DNA from: Tetradesmus obliquus
Lineage: Eukaryota > Chlorophyta > Chlorophyceae > Sphaeropleales > Scenedesmaceae
Length of the DNA stretch: 64,000 nt
Assembly (NCBI GenBank): GCA_030272155.1
Contig: CP126197.1
Span: 620,001-684,000, forward strand
Direction: 5' to 3'
The translations under genes and the position numbers were made by a program. Positions 22,462 through 37,400 of this stretch are shown here, piece after piece. Each line of letters starts with the position of its first letter. Position 1 is the stretch's first letter. Under the pieces are notes generated by a model, which was not told the DNA's origin, searched no databases, and saw nothing but the letters and a program-made list of their open reading frames with translations.

Positions 22462-25400
22462 TCACACCACATCCAGGAACATGCACACGCCTGCCATCGT
22501 CCACTTGATCCAGCTGTGCCTGCTCTTGAGCTGCGCTGTGAATACCTCCTCCCTGAAGCGCGCCTCCGTGGTGTACACAGGGCACGAGTAGGTGTCCTTG
22601 GTCTCCTTGTCTGCTGTCACCGCACGCACCAGGATGACTGGCATGGGGCAGAACAGCTCCTTGGGCTTGGAGTCCTCCAGCACGCCCGCCTTGTCATCCC
22701 AGCGGGCGCCCTCCAGCGTGAGGCCAGTGATGAACGCACCATCCCTGCAGTAGGCAGCAGCAGCAGCAGCAGCAGCAACAGGACAAGCGTTGAGATGCAG
22801 GCACGTCAGACAGTACTTGGTGAGGAGCGTGGATATACCTACCAGCGATACGTCATTGGCTGGTCAGCATCACCCAGACCTGTGGGCGCAAGCACCCGGG
22901 CACGTTATTACAGCTGCGCGTGGCAAATGCAACGCAGCTAATAAGACCATACGCTGCGCCCCAGCCCCACCTGCTTGGTGCATCGATCTGGTCTGGTGTC
23001 TTCTTGGTGACCTCCGTCAGCACCACCGTCTTGTCCAGTGGCCAGTCATTCCGACGCGCAGTCGTCTGCATCACTGCCGTCAGGAAGGACTGCGGGTTGA
23101 ACAGTCCACTCAGCCACACCACCTTGGGCAAGCCCAGGTCAGCAGTCCACTCAGTGAGCTGCTGGCAGCGCGCAAGCAGGTTCAGCAGCCAGCTGCCAAG
23201 CGGCCGCAGTGAGGGGTATGCCAAGTTGCGCCAGGAGGCTGGCACTGCATCATTGGCTAGGCTGTGCATGAGGCGCTCCATGGGCTCGCTCATGGTGAGG
23301 TCTCCCTTGAGGCCCAGGTCCAGCTCAGCCAGGGAGCGCTTCATCTCCGCAAGGAGCAGGTTCATGCGCTCCGACTCCTGCGCAGGCAGAGGGAAGCACA
23401 CCAGCAGCGTGAGATGCAGGTCTACGCATGCAACATATCACAGGTGAGGAGCCTGGAGCTTGTGCGCTTTCCTGCAAGCGCGGGTTGGCTGCATGCACAT
23501 ACAGTTGCTGTCACATAATCTTAGCGCTGGCAGCAACGGCCTTGCAGGAAGCTTCCGCCCCGCACATGTATCGCCACCATGACATCAAACGCGACCTCAC
23601 CGCACAGCTGCTGTCACAGTTGCCTAATTATGGCAGCCCTTGCAGGACAGGTCAACCCCACGCCCCGCACCTGAATCGCCACCATGACGTAGGGTGTGAC
23701 CTCATCCACGCGTGAGCGGATGTCCTCCATGTCGTACTGCTCCGGCAGCCTATCAGCCAGGTCGTCCAGCACCATCTTGGCCTTCTCCTCCTGGCTCATG
23801 CCGCCCTCGCCTGCAAGCAGTAGCAGCAGCAACACCACAGACCAGCTTGAGCAACATGCACAAGGACCTCGCATACACAAAGGAACAGCTGTGCGCGCGC
23901 CTGCGGCTGGTGAGTGCTCACTAGCTTCTGCTTCAATTGCGCAGCAAGTTGCCTAGGTGACCGTTATGACGAAAGGAAACATGTGGCCTCACCTCCGCTT
24001 TCACGCGGCTGCAGCTGCACCAAGCTGTTGCAGAAGGTCTCGGCCTCGCGCAGCTTGAAGCCGATCTCAGCGTTAGGGTGCAGGCCGAACGCCAGCGGCG
24101 TCTCAGGTGGCATGGCGCCATCAATGTACTCCAGCACCTGTGCAGCCACAGCACACACACAGGATGATTAATTGCTTGGCTTTTTATCACAGCAAGACAG
24201 CGGTCTTGCACAGACAAGATACCTGTGACATTGCCGCACCCATCACATTCCAGCCAGGCGCATACAGACCATCTGCACGTCAGCGTTCTCACACATACCA
24301 ATCCCATCCCGGCCGGCCACTCCCGCCCACCTGCTTGTGGCTGAGGCTGTTGCCTGGTGTCATGAAGCCCGGGAACATCTCCAGGCCCTCCAGCAGGCCC
24401 TCGTTGATGTACTTGAGCAGGTACCCGCCCGCCAGCCGCCGGTCCCAGTCCTCCACGATGTGCCCGCCGTACATGATTTCCCCGAAGATGTAGCGCAGGT
24501 CGTCCCACGGCACCTGGCGGTGGCAGCAGCAGCAGCAGGAAAAGTGTCAGGGTCACCGGCAAGATGGCGTATGCATACAACCAGGCGTCACTTGTAGGAT
24601 GCTGGGTTGGCACCTTCCATGCTGCACTGCCTGATAACACCCCACAAGCAGATATGCGCGCAACTGCAAGCCTGCCGCACCTTCACGTTGTTCTCCAGGT
24701 AATTGACCGCGCACTGCCCGCAGCACAGCAGGTCGCCCGTGTTGAAGGGGTAGTTCATGTTCCAGCCGATGCCGCTGGTGGCGCCTGGCAGGTTGCCCAC
24801 GCCAAACTTCTTGCGCTCCAGCAGCGCGGCGTGGAAGTAGGACAGCGCAAATATGATGGTGCGGAACTCCGCCTGCGCAGCGATAGAGGCAGACCCAGCA
24901 GCAGCAGCAGCACATCAGAAGGAGCAAGTGGGCAACCGGCGAGGCAGCGCACTGACATTGTCAGCTGTGACAAGCAAGTCAAGAGGTCAACAGCTGTGCA
25001 TGGCGGCCGCATTCTGCCCCCACCTGTTTTGCGCAGCTCTCCATAATTTCCTCGTTGAACTGGTTGTATGCGCGGCGCAGGTTTGGCCGCAGCCCCTCAG
25101 GCGGCTCGTTGGTGAGCTTGATGCTGTTCTGCAGCAGGCTGATGGGCAGGCCGCGCTCCAGCGCTGGCGGCGGCTCAGCAGACAGGAACAGCCTGCAGCA
25201 GCAGCCACATGCACGTGTTTGAGTCAGGCGCAGCAATACAGGGTGCCACATGCTGTTCATGGCAGCACGATATGGATCCAAGCATGCAGAAAAAGCCGCA
25301 CAATGGCGTCCTCCATCCGGCCCACATGCCGGGCTCAGTAGCTCTAAAGGCTCACCGGAAGTCTGGGTGTGCTCCCTCCGCGAGCTTGTCCACGCGCTTC

Positions 25401-28400
25401 TCCAGCGGTCCACCCGTCCAGTCAATTGTTAGATGGATGTTCTGCAGCAGCACCCAGCCGCCGTTCTTGTGCGCGTTGGCCAGCGCGTTCATGGCGATGG
25501 GCTCCTGGCCCTGGCCCAAGCTCACGCTGACGTAGCGGCCGGCATCACTGGTGAAGCCCAGCTTGCTGCCCAGCGACTCCACAGAGCCAGCCTGCACGGA
25601 CACCACACATTGCGCACAGCTTGCATTCAGTAGAATGTTGTATGTAACAAACAGCAGCAGGGTACTATGCTGCAAGCCAGAACAGAAAGGGCGGATGACA
25701 AGACAACTGATGCAGCAAGCATCATTGCATGTGCTGCCTGGATCCTGCAGGTCGGCAGGGTACGGAGGAACCTGCAAGGCAATGGACAGCAACTCTACCA
25801 GCAGAACAGCCCAGCTCGACTCACCACATCCACGCCGGGGCTGAGGAACACGAAGATGGGCGTGCCTGGTGCGCTGTCTTGGAAGGAGCGCTCCAGGTCA
25901 TACGGCTGGCTGGTCACATACTTGGAGCCAATCATGTTGGTCACGAACTTCTTCATGGCAGCAGTCAGCCGGTCCGGCCGCAGCGCCCGGAACAGCAGCA
26001 GCCGGTCAAACTCTGGCATGCGCTTCCAGTCGCCAGGCAGCGGCTCGTCCTCTGCACAGATGCACGTTCATGCGCAGGCAATTGCATGAAAAAAAGTGTC
26101 AGCACATGCATGCCTATGCGCTGCATGCGAACAGGGGTGATTGCTGTGCTGGAACATGATGCTGCAACTGCTTACATACCACTCCAGAACGCAAGCAGGC
26201 CTGCTTGTAACGGTCGGGCTGCATCTTGCTGCCATCCATACCCCTTTCAGCCCTGCACAACCCCAACCACCCAGCACAACCCCCACACCCTCACCTGGCC
26301 GCTCCAGCTCCATCCACTCCCTCCAGCGCTTGCTGCTGCCCACCAGGTCATCCGGCAAGCTAGCATAGTCCTCCAGCTCCTTGAGCGCCTGCACGCTGCC
26401 CCACACGCTCTCGCTGACCCAGTCAGTCAGCGGGTTGTCCACACCCATCTCTTTGGGCCCGCACAGCAGGAACTCAAACTTGGAGCGCTGCAGCTCGCCC
26501 TTGGAGCGAAGCACCGCCATGCACAGCTGCGTGGCCACGATCAGCTTGTGGCGCTCAAACAGGCCCTGCACATTGAGCAGCAATGCAGCAATACAGTCAG
26601 ATTCCAGACGCGCATAATACTACATTGTATACAGGCACCGCCTTTCACAGTCGCGCAGCTGCGCTGCATAGCCACACCCCACAGCCCCAAGCACGCACCT
26701 GGGCCACATAGTTGAACAGCACGTAGCACGTCGTCTCCACCAGCAGCTCCACGCGCCGCTCCAGCTCCACCTCCTGGCCCAGCCGCTCAGCTGCCGGCAC
26801 TGCTGCCTCGTCCTTGCCGCCGGGCGTCATGTCCATACCCTTCTTGAGGATGGCCACGTAGTTGGCCATGGAGTAGTGGTACACCCTGCAGGCGGCGATG
26901 TGACATATATGTATGTTAAGAAACAGTGTTTGGTGTCAGTGTCAAACAGCTCGGCAAACAGCAAGGCAACATTTCTCAAGAGGTGCCCCAGGGCAGCAGA
27001 CGTCCCTCTGCGCACACCTGTCCAGCGCATTCAGGTTGTCGATGAGGAAGTAGACCTGGCTGCCGCGCGCAGCCACGGGCCTGTACACCTCGCGCGCCTT
27101 GCTGATGGACACCTCTGTGACCTTGGCCTGCTTGACCTTGTCCTCGATGTCCATGGCGGTGCGCTTGGTCTCCTCCAGGTTCTCAATCAGCTCAATGTCC
27201 TCCAGGATGTCACCCTACGCACAGCCATAGGAATGCATGATGTAAAACCTGGTGAGCTGATGTACAGCAGCAGATGAACTTCAAGCAGGGCAGTAAAGCA
27301 CGCAGCAGCAGTGCTGACTGAGCCTCACCTGCAGATGATCGCATGTGCATATCAAGGCAATCTGGCAATCAATTGCACGCACACCCCCACGCACCTGTGC
27401 ATTCGCCAGGCGGAACAGCAGGCTGTCCTCCAGCTCCTTGAGCGTGACGGTGTACTCCGCCAGCTGCCGCACCAGCGCACCAGCCTGCTCCTGCAGGTCT
27501 GGCCGCTCGTGGTTGACCACAAGGGCCAGCAGCTGGTCCTCCAGGCCCTTCTCTGTCACGCAGAAGTTGACCAGCGTGGTCTGCGCCGCAATCTCGGGCT
27601 TGTAGTGCGGGTTGGACAGCTTGGTCTGCGGCAGCAGGTGGAGCCAAGCACGCGTTAGCAACATCTGTGCAATGTATGAGGTGCATGTAGAAGTAAAAAA
27701 CCGTGACAAACTGCACACATCTCTACCTTACCAAGTCCTGACACCAGAGTAGAAGCTCTGATGCTGTGCACCATGCAAAGCAACAGTGCACACACCACCA
27801 GGTGTAGGTCTATCACACTAGAGTTCTCACCTGGAGGTACAGCCTGAACTTGGGGTCGTACTCCACCTCAGCATCTCCGATCTTCATGATGATGCTGCGG
27901 CCACGCTTCACGGTGCTCTTGCCCAGCACAGGATCCAGCACTGCATCGATCTCGATGGGCAGGTTCTCAAACAGCAGCGGCGTGCCGTTCTCGATGCACT
28001 GCAGCACCTTGTCGATGTACTTGGGCTGGCTCTGCTGCAGGATAACTAGGCCGTTGGCCTCCTCGCGGTTCTTGATCCACTTGATGCCCTGCAGCACGCC
28101 ACAAACAAGGGAGTGAGACGTAAGTGAGAAGAATAGAGACTTCTTGGGGTGACATGTGATTTTGATTGCACTTACAGCCACATCTGATAGAGCAAGCAGA
28201 GCACAACCAGGTGGCAGTGAGCAGGGTTGTGGGTGATTGTTGTACTGCATGGAAAGCTTGCTGCTGTCACTGCCTGTGCCTTAGGTTGACATTTAAGTGC
28301 AGCTGTGCACTGTAGCCAGCGCCGGGCGCCCACCTGCAGCTGTGGGTCGATCATCAGCGGCCAGCGGGACGCATTTGTCATGATTGCGCCATTCTCCACC

Positions 28401-31400
28401 GACAAGGGGTCGATGGGCAGGCCTTCGTTCGCCCATTTGGCGCGCTTGGTGTCATCAGTCAGGAGGTCCAAAGGCTTGATGCCCTCAGACAGGGGGATGT
28501 TGCGCTGGATGAGGTCTGGCCGCCACTTCTCCTCCACCAGCTGGTTGCGCAGAAGCATGTTGAAGGGACCGGCGTACGACACAAAGGCTGATGCAAGCAG
28601 GACGTCACCAATCTGCAGGAAACAAAGCACATTAGCAGAGCAGTCGTAAAGCCGTTGTGGGAACGGCAGATGAATTTACAGTTCAAGTGGACATGAGGAT
28701 TGAAATGGCAAGCTGCAGGGTCATGCTGCACTCTGGCGTACAGCTGCAGATGCAGATTTGCGTATGCTGGCAGGACAGGCATGGTCAGCAAGCACGGCCA
28801 TGTTGACAGGTAGAGCACCCAGAACCTCACCAGCTTGCCACCCGTGATCTCCATCTTCTTGATGGTTTCACTCCAGCGCTTGTTCTCGCCTGACAGGCCG
28901 TTGACCAGCCTATCAGCCAGCTGCGCCTTCCTGCCAGTCTTCTCAGCCTGTCAGCAGCAGCAGCAGCAGCAGCAGCAACAGCAACAGTAGCACCATCACA
29001 TATTTATCAGCTGCATAGCCGAATCAGTGCATTGCACTTGCCCTCCAGCACTTGCACTCCGCACACCTGCCAGGCTAACAGCTCAGCACCTTGGCACAAA
29101 AACCACACCTGTCCGGTCCTATTCACACCAGCAGACAGCCCTCGCACCTGTGCAATGGCAGCGTTCTTGTCCTCGGTGGCCTTCATGAAGGACTCCTCCA
29201 GCGCAGCCACCTTGTCCTGCAGCTCCTTGACCTTGGCTCGGATGCCTGTCAGCTTCTTGTTGGCGGCCTCAAGCTTGCGGTTGGCCTCAGCCAGTGCGGC
29301 GCGCTTGGGCGCAACAACCTACAGCAGCCAGCGGCAGCACCAGGATGACCTTTCTGGCAGCTGCAGCACAACTACATCACTCGCATACATATGCGGTATA
29401 GTCGCTGTAGCTAAGGAGGGCAGGCAAATGCAGAAGCCTGCTGAGCAGCGCCCTCACCTGATAAATCCTGAAGTATTTGCAGATGTTGACCACCCAACCG
29501 CACAGGCCGGCAGCAGCACTGGACTTGCTCCTGATGTAGTCGGCGTTGAAGTTAGGATTTGAGATGTACTCCTTTTCACAAGCATCCACGCAGTTGACAG
29601 GCACATTGTCCTTGTCGAAATTCAACAGGGACTTCAGGAACGCGTCAACGTTGCCCATGTACTTCTTGCCTGCTGGCCAGCTGAGGTCCTTGGGGATTTT
29701 GCCGCCAGCGGCAGTCAGGGTCATACAAGCAGCAACCACCTGGGATAGGGCAGCGCAGCGGCAAGGAAGGGCACCACAGGAGAATACATTAGTGAGTTAG
29801 AGACAGACAGAGCTTGACGGCTGGCATCTGGTGTCAACCACCACATGACCCATGGGTGCACAAGCTGATACAGCATTAAGTGCTAGCTGAAGCTGTAGTC
29901 TGCACCCAACAAGAAAATGTTCTCAGGGTGTGCAGCCCACCTGAACGATTTCGGCGGCTGGAGAACCAAATGACTTGAGCTCTCCAAGGGAGCCCTTATC
30001 AAGAGAGTTCAAGGCGGCTTCAGCTTCGGCAATGATGGGCTCAGCTGCAAGCAAAAGAGAGCAGAGTAGCAGGCATCAGGATGCTGGCACATACGCACAG
30101 ACTGTGCAACCCAGCAGCCACACAAACCAACACAATGGGTTATGCGCAAACATCTCTGGTACAAGCAAGCAAACATATCATGCTGCTACCCTGAGATGCT
30201 GTCTGCATCTGCAACGTCAACGGCAAAGCCAGCAGATTCTTGGAATAACAGCCCTTGCCACACACCTGCAGCCAGATCCTTTGTGCACTCCTCCTGGAAG
30301 GCCTGCACCTCATTCTGCAGCCTGCTGGCTGCCTCCTCGTCCTCCCTGCCTGCCTCAACCGCCTCATCCACGACAGCCTTCTCCTTGCCAATGCTGACAA
30401 TGAGCTCGTCTGTCTGCGCCTTCTTCTCCTCAACAATGATCTGCTCCTCACGCAGTGCGACTTGCAGATCAGCAACCTGCCCGTTGGAGCAGCAGCGGCA
30501 GCAGCAGCAGCAGTACAAGACAGCATCAGCATGTGGCCTTGGCAATGCTCTGCTGCCGAAGCAATGCCTATTTAACAGGTTACATGAATGCTTCCTCCCT
30601 GGCATGCCTTATGCAGGCACTTTGAGGCCACTTTGACTTCAGGCAAAGAAAGGCGCGGACCTGTGCAGATGCTTGCGCGATCTTCTCCACGCCGTTCTGC
30701 AGGCGCTCCTTGGCAGCCTGCAGCTCCGCGCGCTTGCGTGCCAGCAGCAGCTTGTACAGCGCGATGAGCTCCAGGTAGCTCTTGGGCGTGGTGTAGTTGT
30801 AGCGGCGGAAGCTCTGCAGGTACTGCTGGCTGGCCTCGCTCACGTACTGCAGGAACACGCACAGCAGCAACGCGCAAGCTTGTTGGGCGGAATTGCCATG
30901 CAGCTGCCCAAACACAGCATTCATCTAACACCACAGCCCACAGCGCAGGCACAAGCACTGTGAAGCCACATCAGATCACAAACACCAGCGTAGATGCTAG
31001 ATGCCGCATCATACAAAACGTACACTTCTGGCCATCCAGCACTGAAATGCATACCTGGTGTGCCTGCGCCATGTACTGCGCCATGCTGACTCGCAGCTCC
31101 TCATCCACATCCGGCACATCAGCCAGGAAGCGCGTGGCCACGCTCAGCAGCGCCTCTGCAGGCCAGCCGTGGAACCAGTCCAGCTGCGTGCAGTTGACCA
31201 GCGCGGGGAACTGGCGCGCGCGGATGCGGAACTTGTCGCCGACGGGGCTGAAGCACAGCACCACGTGCAGGTAGCGCCGCACCTGCAGGCAAAGGTTACA
31301 CACACACACATACACACACACACAGTTAGCAGGCATGCACAGGTAAGCAAACGTGAGACTGTGCTGGTTAAAAAAGATGAGCACTACAGTGCATGCTACG

Positions 31401-34400
31401 CCTCTAGCACACATGCATGCAGATTGTATGAAGCATGCAAGCAGCGGCAGCAGCGCACGGCAGCCCGCACTCCTTACGCAAAGCAATGCTTCATTGTCCA
31501 TCACCGCTGCAGCCTCAGTGCTGCTGCTTTTGTGTAAGCATACATCAGCTCACCTTGTTGATGAAAAAGTCCCAGCAGTTCTCATTGGTGTCCAACAGCC
31601 CTGTGGCCTTTACTTCGTTGCGCACTGCATTGCAGAAGTTGTCCTTGTCTTCTGGCGTGAACAAGTCTGACACAATGCCCGTGGACAGCAGGTCGTTGAT
31701 GTACACCAGGAACTGCTCCTTCACAATCTGGTTGTCAGTCATGAGGAAGACCACGGGCTGGCCCTTGGCACCGGCCTGCATTTACACCAGCGACAGAAAG
31801 GGCATATATTGTTGTGACAGATTCCAGCAAACAAGAATCACCCGCTTGGCAGTGCACATGCCAAGCTGGCGTGCAGGGCGCATGCAAGGCCAAGCAGGTA
31901 GAAGTAATGCATCAGCAGCAGGCGCCATAACCGTTGTTTGCCCTCATTTTGTTGCACACCCTGCGCACCTTTGTGTACAGTGCCAGCAGTGCCTCCTTGA
32001 AGTCTGCAACACCGTAGGTGCTGCTGACCGCAATCTGGAACACGTCATAGCCGCTGATGTGAGCTGCCAGGCGTGCCAGGGACTGCTTGCCGCTGCCGCC
32101 AACGCCCACCAGCATAGCATTGCCCCTGCAGCAATCCAAAAACATTCCCACATTCAGCAATGCAGTGCTTCTTTGAATGACAAAGCAAAACAAAGTGCAG
32201 CCATATCATGGTGTACTAGGCATAATGTGTTTGAGTAACATGTAGATCACGCATGAGGCAGCCAGAAAGCTGCTAGGACTCATGCACAGACCACACCCCT
32301 CTCCCGCCGTCTGATTACTCACCTTGGCAGGTCGATGATCCTGCTGATGCGCGTGACGTGCTCCATGGCCTGTTGGAACAGCACCAGGTCCATCACAGCA
32401 TTCGTCTCGTTGTACTCTGCTAGCTTGTCCTCAAGGTCCTTCTTCAGGGACTCATACGTAGGCACTGGCGTGTACACCGGGGTATCATCGGCGCTCTGCT
32501 GTGTTTGACAAAGCAGACGGGGAACAGAGCAAACCAGCAGTGGTCAGCAGCTGCGCATGGTGTGCACCGCAGCATGCAGTGCTTAGTTTCAATGCTGAGG
32601 GTTGCCGGTGTCTTGCAATGGCGAGCGGGGCAGAATTGACAACACTGTTGCGCAGGCACCAGCCACTGCAGCCACAGCAGCAGCAGAGCCGCACCTGCAT
32701 GAAGCTGGTGAACAGCAGCGGCCGCTCCTCCACGCTGGCCAGGCCCAGGTCCTCAAAGTACTTCTTGGTCACTGACGCCCTGAACTCGTCAAACTTGGCC
32801 ATGTCCGTGTCGTTGACCATGCGGTCGCGGAACACGCGCTCACACTCGTGCACCCACAGCCGCGCAGCCTGGGAAAGCAGCGGCGGCAGCAGCAGCAGCA
32901 AGTGGCAGTGTAAGGGACAAGTGTTAGGGCATAAAAACAGCAAACACACAAGCATACACGTAAACCACACAAATGGCTGCACCCACACCAGCGCAGGGCT
33001 CAGCAAGCGCACAAAGGCCACAACACGTCCTCGGCTGCTGCAGGGCTGCACTCAAGGTGGCTCACCTGCACCGGCTGCCTGTACACATCCTTGGTCATCC
33101 TGCACATGCCGCCAACAATGTTTGACGTCTCGCGGAGGTTGAACTGGTAGTGGAACTTGACCGCAGACGGCAGGAAGTTGTTCATCACCTGCACACACAA
33201 ACACCACAGGGTTGGAACATGGTGCTTGAAAAGCAGCAAGTGAAACACGTAAGATGCGGCATGCACAATGCGAACAGCCTGGCATGTTTCCATTGCTTTG
33301 TCTATGGTGGCAGCAGCTGCTGCCCACCAGCACTCAGCTGACAAGCCTCAGACCCAGCCAGCATGCAGCATGCATGTTTGCAGCAAGCCCTAGCTGCTCC
33401 AGCACCACCCACCAGGCGGTGCAGCTCAATGGTGGCGTCCACCAGCTTGCCAGACAGCCGCGCCACATCGCTGTCAAAGCCGCCGCTGCTCAGGTGCCCA
33501 TCCATGATGGCAAAGTAGATGCTGCGCACAATCTCCGCGCTGGGCATCTGCACTGCGAACGTCACAAAGTGGCGCTGCATGCGTGGCGTGATGTTGAAGC
33601 TGCCTGCGGTGGGGTTCATGCAGGCCACGTACTGGCAGTTCATGACCTCTTTGAGTAAGATCTTGACCTTGTCGTACCAGCCGCGGTAGTCAACAAGCTG
33701 GCGCGCCAGCTCGATGGCTGACTGCGTGTCGTACTTGTCAACGAACGGCATGTTCATGTCGTCGATGAAGTACACCAGCCTGCAAACAGGATGGAGGCAG
33801 CAGTTGGTACGTGCATGAGCAAGGCCATCCTGCAGCGTCTGCAATCGACAATGATGTTCTTGCTGTGCAATGTGACACCCCACAGGTGACAGCAGGTGTA
33901 AACAAGCAAGTTGTGGCCAGCGACCCAGGCAGCAGTACAAGTGAAGCCTTGACAAGTGTGAATTGATTTACATGGATTTGTAAAAGACTTGACATGAGTA
34001 AAGCTCCACTTTTACTGCTGCCTGTGTTGCTGGCAACAGCATGCTTGTTTACACTTGCCACACATTGCTTCAGCTGTGTACATGTGAGCAAGCTGCCGCA
34101 TGACCTGGCACACGCACCTGCGGGAGCCTGGCGGGCCGTATCTCACGCCGCTCTTCTTCTCCAGCGGCTGCTCCATCAAGACCTGCAGGCTGGGCGCGTC
34201 GCTGAAGGAGTTCATGTTGATGGTGGTGTAGGCCATGGCCTCGGGGTCCATGCTGCGCAGCTTATTCATCATGATGGCGGTCTTGCCGGTGCCGGTGTTG
34301 CCCACAAACATGGCGTAGTGCCTGCAGCAGCAGCAGACACCATAACACACAATTGTCAGCGCGCCGCCCAGCAAGCGCATACAATGCTGCTTCACAGAAA

Positions 34401-37400
34401 ACTCGAATTTGCGGCGCGTAAAAGCTGGCGATGTCTGCCATGAACAGTGGCTCAAAACAACCAACAACTCTCAATAGTCCTGAGCACCCACCTGTTCATG
34501 ACCAGGCTGTCCAGGAAGTACGTGAGCCGCGTCATCTCCACAGTCGGCACAAACAGCGCGCCGCCAGCAGCAGCATCAGCGCTGTAGGTGAACTTGGGCA
34601 CCTTGTCGTCCCAGGGCACCATCAGGCACTGCGCCTCATCCACATAGTAGTCATACACCAGGCCCTTCTCTGGGAAGGACACGTTCTTCCACTCGCTGAC
34701 CCACCACTTGGAGAACTGTGTGCGGTAGTCCGTGACCTACAGATGCACGAGAGACACACAATGATTGAGGCACGCTTAAGTGCTGGTTTGCAGAGTGCCA
34801 AAACCACAGACCCCATCTGCAAAGCTGCACTCTGGAGGCCCATAACCAGCCTGCGCACAAGCAGTCACAGCTGCCACCCCTGCTACACACAGTGCCTCAC
34901 CTTGTCCACCAGCATGCAGCCGCCGAAGGCCCACACGCACGCAAACACAAAATGGTACTCCAGCAGCTTCTTGTCTGGTGGCGGCGCACCGCGCACGCTC
35001 TCTTTGGGCAGGATGCCCTCCAGGATCTTGCAGATGGTCATCACCTGCAGCAGCAGCAGCAGCAGCAGCAGCACATCACTCCTGTATCTCAGCAGCATGT
35101 GGCCACACCAGCAGCCAGCTGCAACACATCGTGTTCCGAACAGCAATGCGGCATGCCTGCAGCATGCCGGTGCCAAGCCAGCCAGTCACTTGATAACCTG
35201 CAGCTGCAGGGGACTCACCTGGTTGACAGCTGGCAGCGGCACCACGGTCTTGAAGTTGCGCCTGCAGTGCTCCAGGCAGGGGTCCACGTAGCGGCTGAAC
35301 AGCGTGGTCAGCAGCGGCCGGTACTCCACAGCCTGCACGGCGCAGCAGCCAGGTTGGCATGCACAGATGGGTTAGCAGCAATGAGACACTCCTGCAAGCT
35401 TGCCAGGCTATCAGCCATGCAAACAGCAGCGTATGCACACGGGTGCCAGGAATGCAGATGTGGGACTGCAAGCACTAGCAGCAAGTAACATGCGGACAAG
35501 CTTTGCTGTGCGCAGCGCGCACCAGCACAGGCTGAGCACCAGCAGCTATAAATCTGCTCAGGATGCCTATGACAAACAATCCTTGCCAAATGCTCACCTC
35601 AAGCTTCTCGATCCAGCTGTCCACCACTGGCTTCCAGCCCACATCATCCACATTCACGAAGATCACACCGCCACGCGAGACCGTGGCAGGACTGCAATGG
35701 TTCATGTGGTTGATCTCCAGCAGCAGCCGCATGCTGGGTGTGAGTGGGATGCGCTCATTGCTGGCCAGTGTGAGCATCTTGTTGTCGTCCATGACTGTGT
35801 TCATGGACTCAATCCACTCTGTGGGGCGTGGCAGGGGCGGAAACAGTTGAGATAGTGGTGTTAGCAGTGCCAGCAGCCACAGCTTGTCAGCAGGCGAGCA
35901 TAGGGCTTCATGTATTGTTAAGGCACAGCAGCACAGCAGCACAGCAGCACAGCAGCACAGCAGCCCTCGCAGCTCAAGAATTTTGACGCATACATGCAGG
36001 TGGAACAGCAGCTTCTCTCTTGATACGCACCTGCATCAATGTCACCGTCCAGCACAATCCACTGGTGCTTGTTGGTGCTGTTGTTGGCCATGTCGCGGAA
36101 GGTGACGCTGACCAGGCCCTCCTTCCACTCGCGGGTGCTGGGGTGCAGGTAGCCGTACAGCTCGTTGCGGGTGACAGCCTTGGGGTTGATGGGCTTGTAC
36201 ACCTGGTTTCAAGACGAACATCAGTTGTGCAGCGGCATTCAAAGACGTGAAATGTGATAGCTTAGCTGCAGCACGCAAACAATCCCTTGTCCTGTGGGTC
36301 CTCTGCAATCCCTGCAGCATCAGCAGCGTTTCCTGCAAGCAGACGCAGCCACGCCTCACCGTCTTCTCCCCTGCGTTGTTCTGTGCCTTCATCAGCGTGC
36401 GCCAGATGGCTGTCTTGCCGCAGCCCGCAGGGCCCAGCAGGAACACGCTCCAGCGCACCACAAACAGCTCACGCAGCTGGCTGATCTTGAGGCAGAAGGT
36501 CTCGTCAGCCTGGTAGCCCAGCTCCATGGCAGCCTCCTTCACCTGCAGCCAAGCCAATGATGTGTGTGAGGAGTGTCGCACATAGCAGTTGCGCTCAACC
36601 TCTCCCCTGATATCAACACATGGTGATGACGGCATATGCACACCGCCGCAGCGCAACACGCAGCCCACGGCGCAAGTGCGAGCTTCATCACATGCAGGTA
36701 TGGCTACGCACCTTGGACTCAAAGTCCTTCTCCACTGCACGCGGCACCAGCTCCAGCGTCTTCGGGAACAGGTCATTCAACAGCCCCACAAAGATGGAGG
36801 TGTCGTCGCTGGTCAGCTTGCCCAGGTTGAAGTCGCGCAGCGCGCGCAGCAGCACCTGCAGGCAACGTCAACAGGAAAGCGCGGCGGCTTAAGGCAATAG
36901 CAGCGCACAGCACGGCATGGACAGAAGCGAGTCGTGATGTGCGAACATATGCTGCACAATAAGGGCTGCTCAGGGCCTACAAAAGCATGTGCATGTAACA
37001 AAGGGTGCTGATGCCTCCAGCCAGCAGCAATCTGTTGGCAACTTTGGCTACACCCTCACCTTGTCCTCTGTCAGCTCTGGTGCGGCGCGCTTCATGCCGC
37101 CCGCCACGTACAGCGTGGTCTTGATCGCGCGCAGCTTCCAGTCGTAGTGCTTGCTCTTGCTGAGCAGGTCCTCGCACAGCTTGTACAGGATCACAAACTT
37201 GCGCGACAGGATCTTGCTCATCTGGAAGCCCTCGGCCATGAGCATGATCTCACAGATGAGGCCCAGGTCGGGCACCACCATCGACACCGGCCGGAACAGC
37301 GCCTTGAGCGACTCCGGCAGCTCTGCAAGCGGACAGAAGGCAGGCACACCAAAGCAATTGTTTGTGTGTGACGATTTCCATCTGTTGCAGTGGCAGCTGC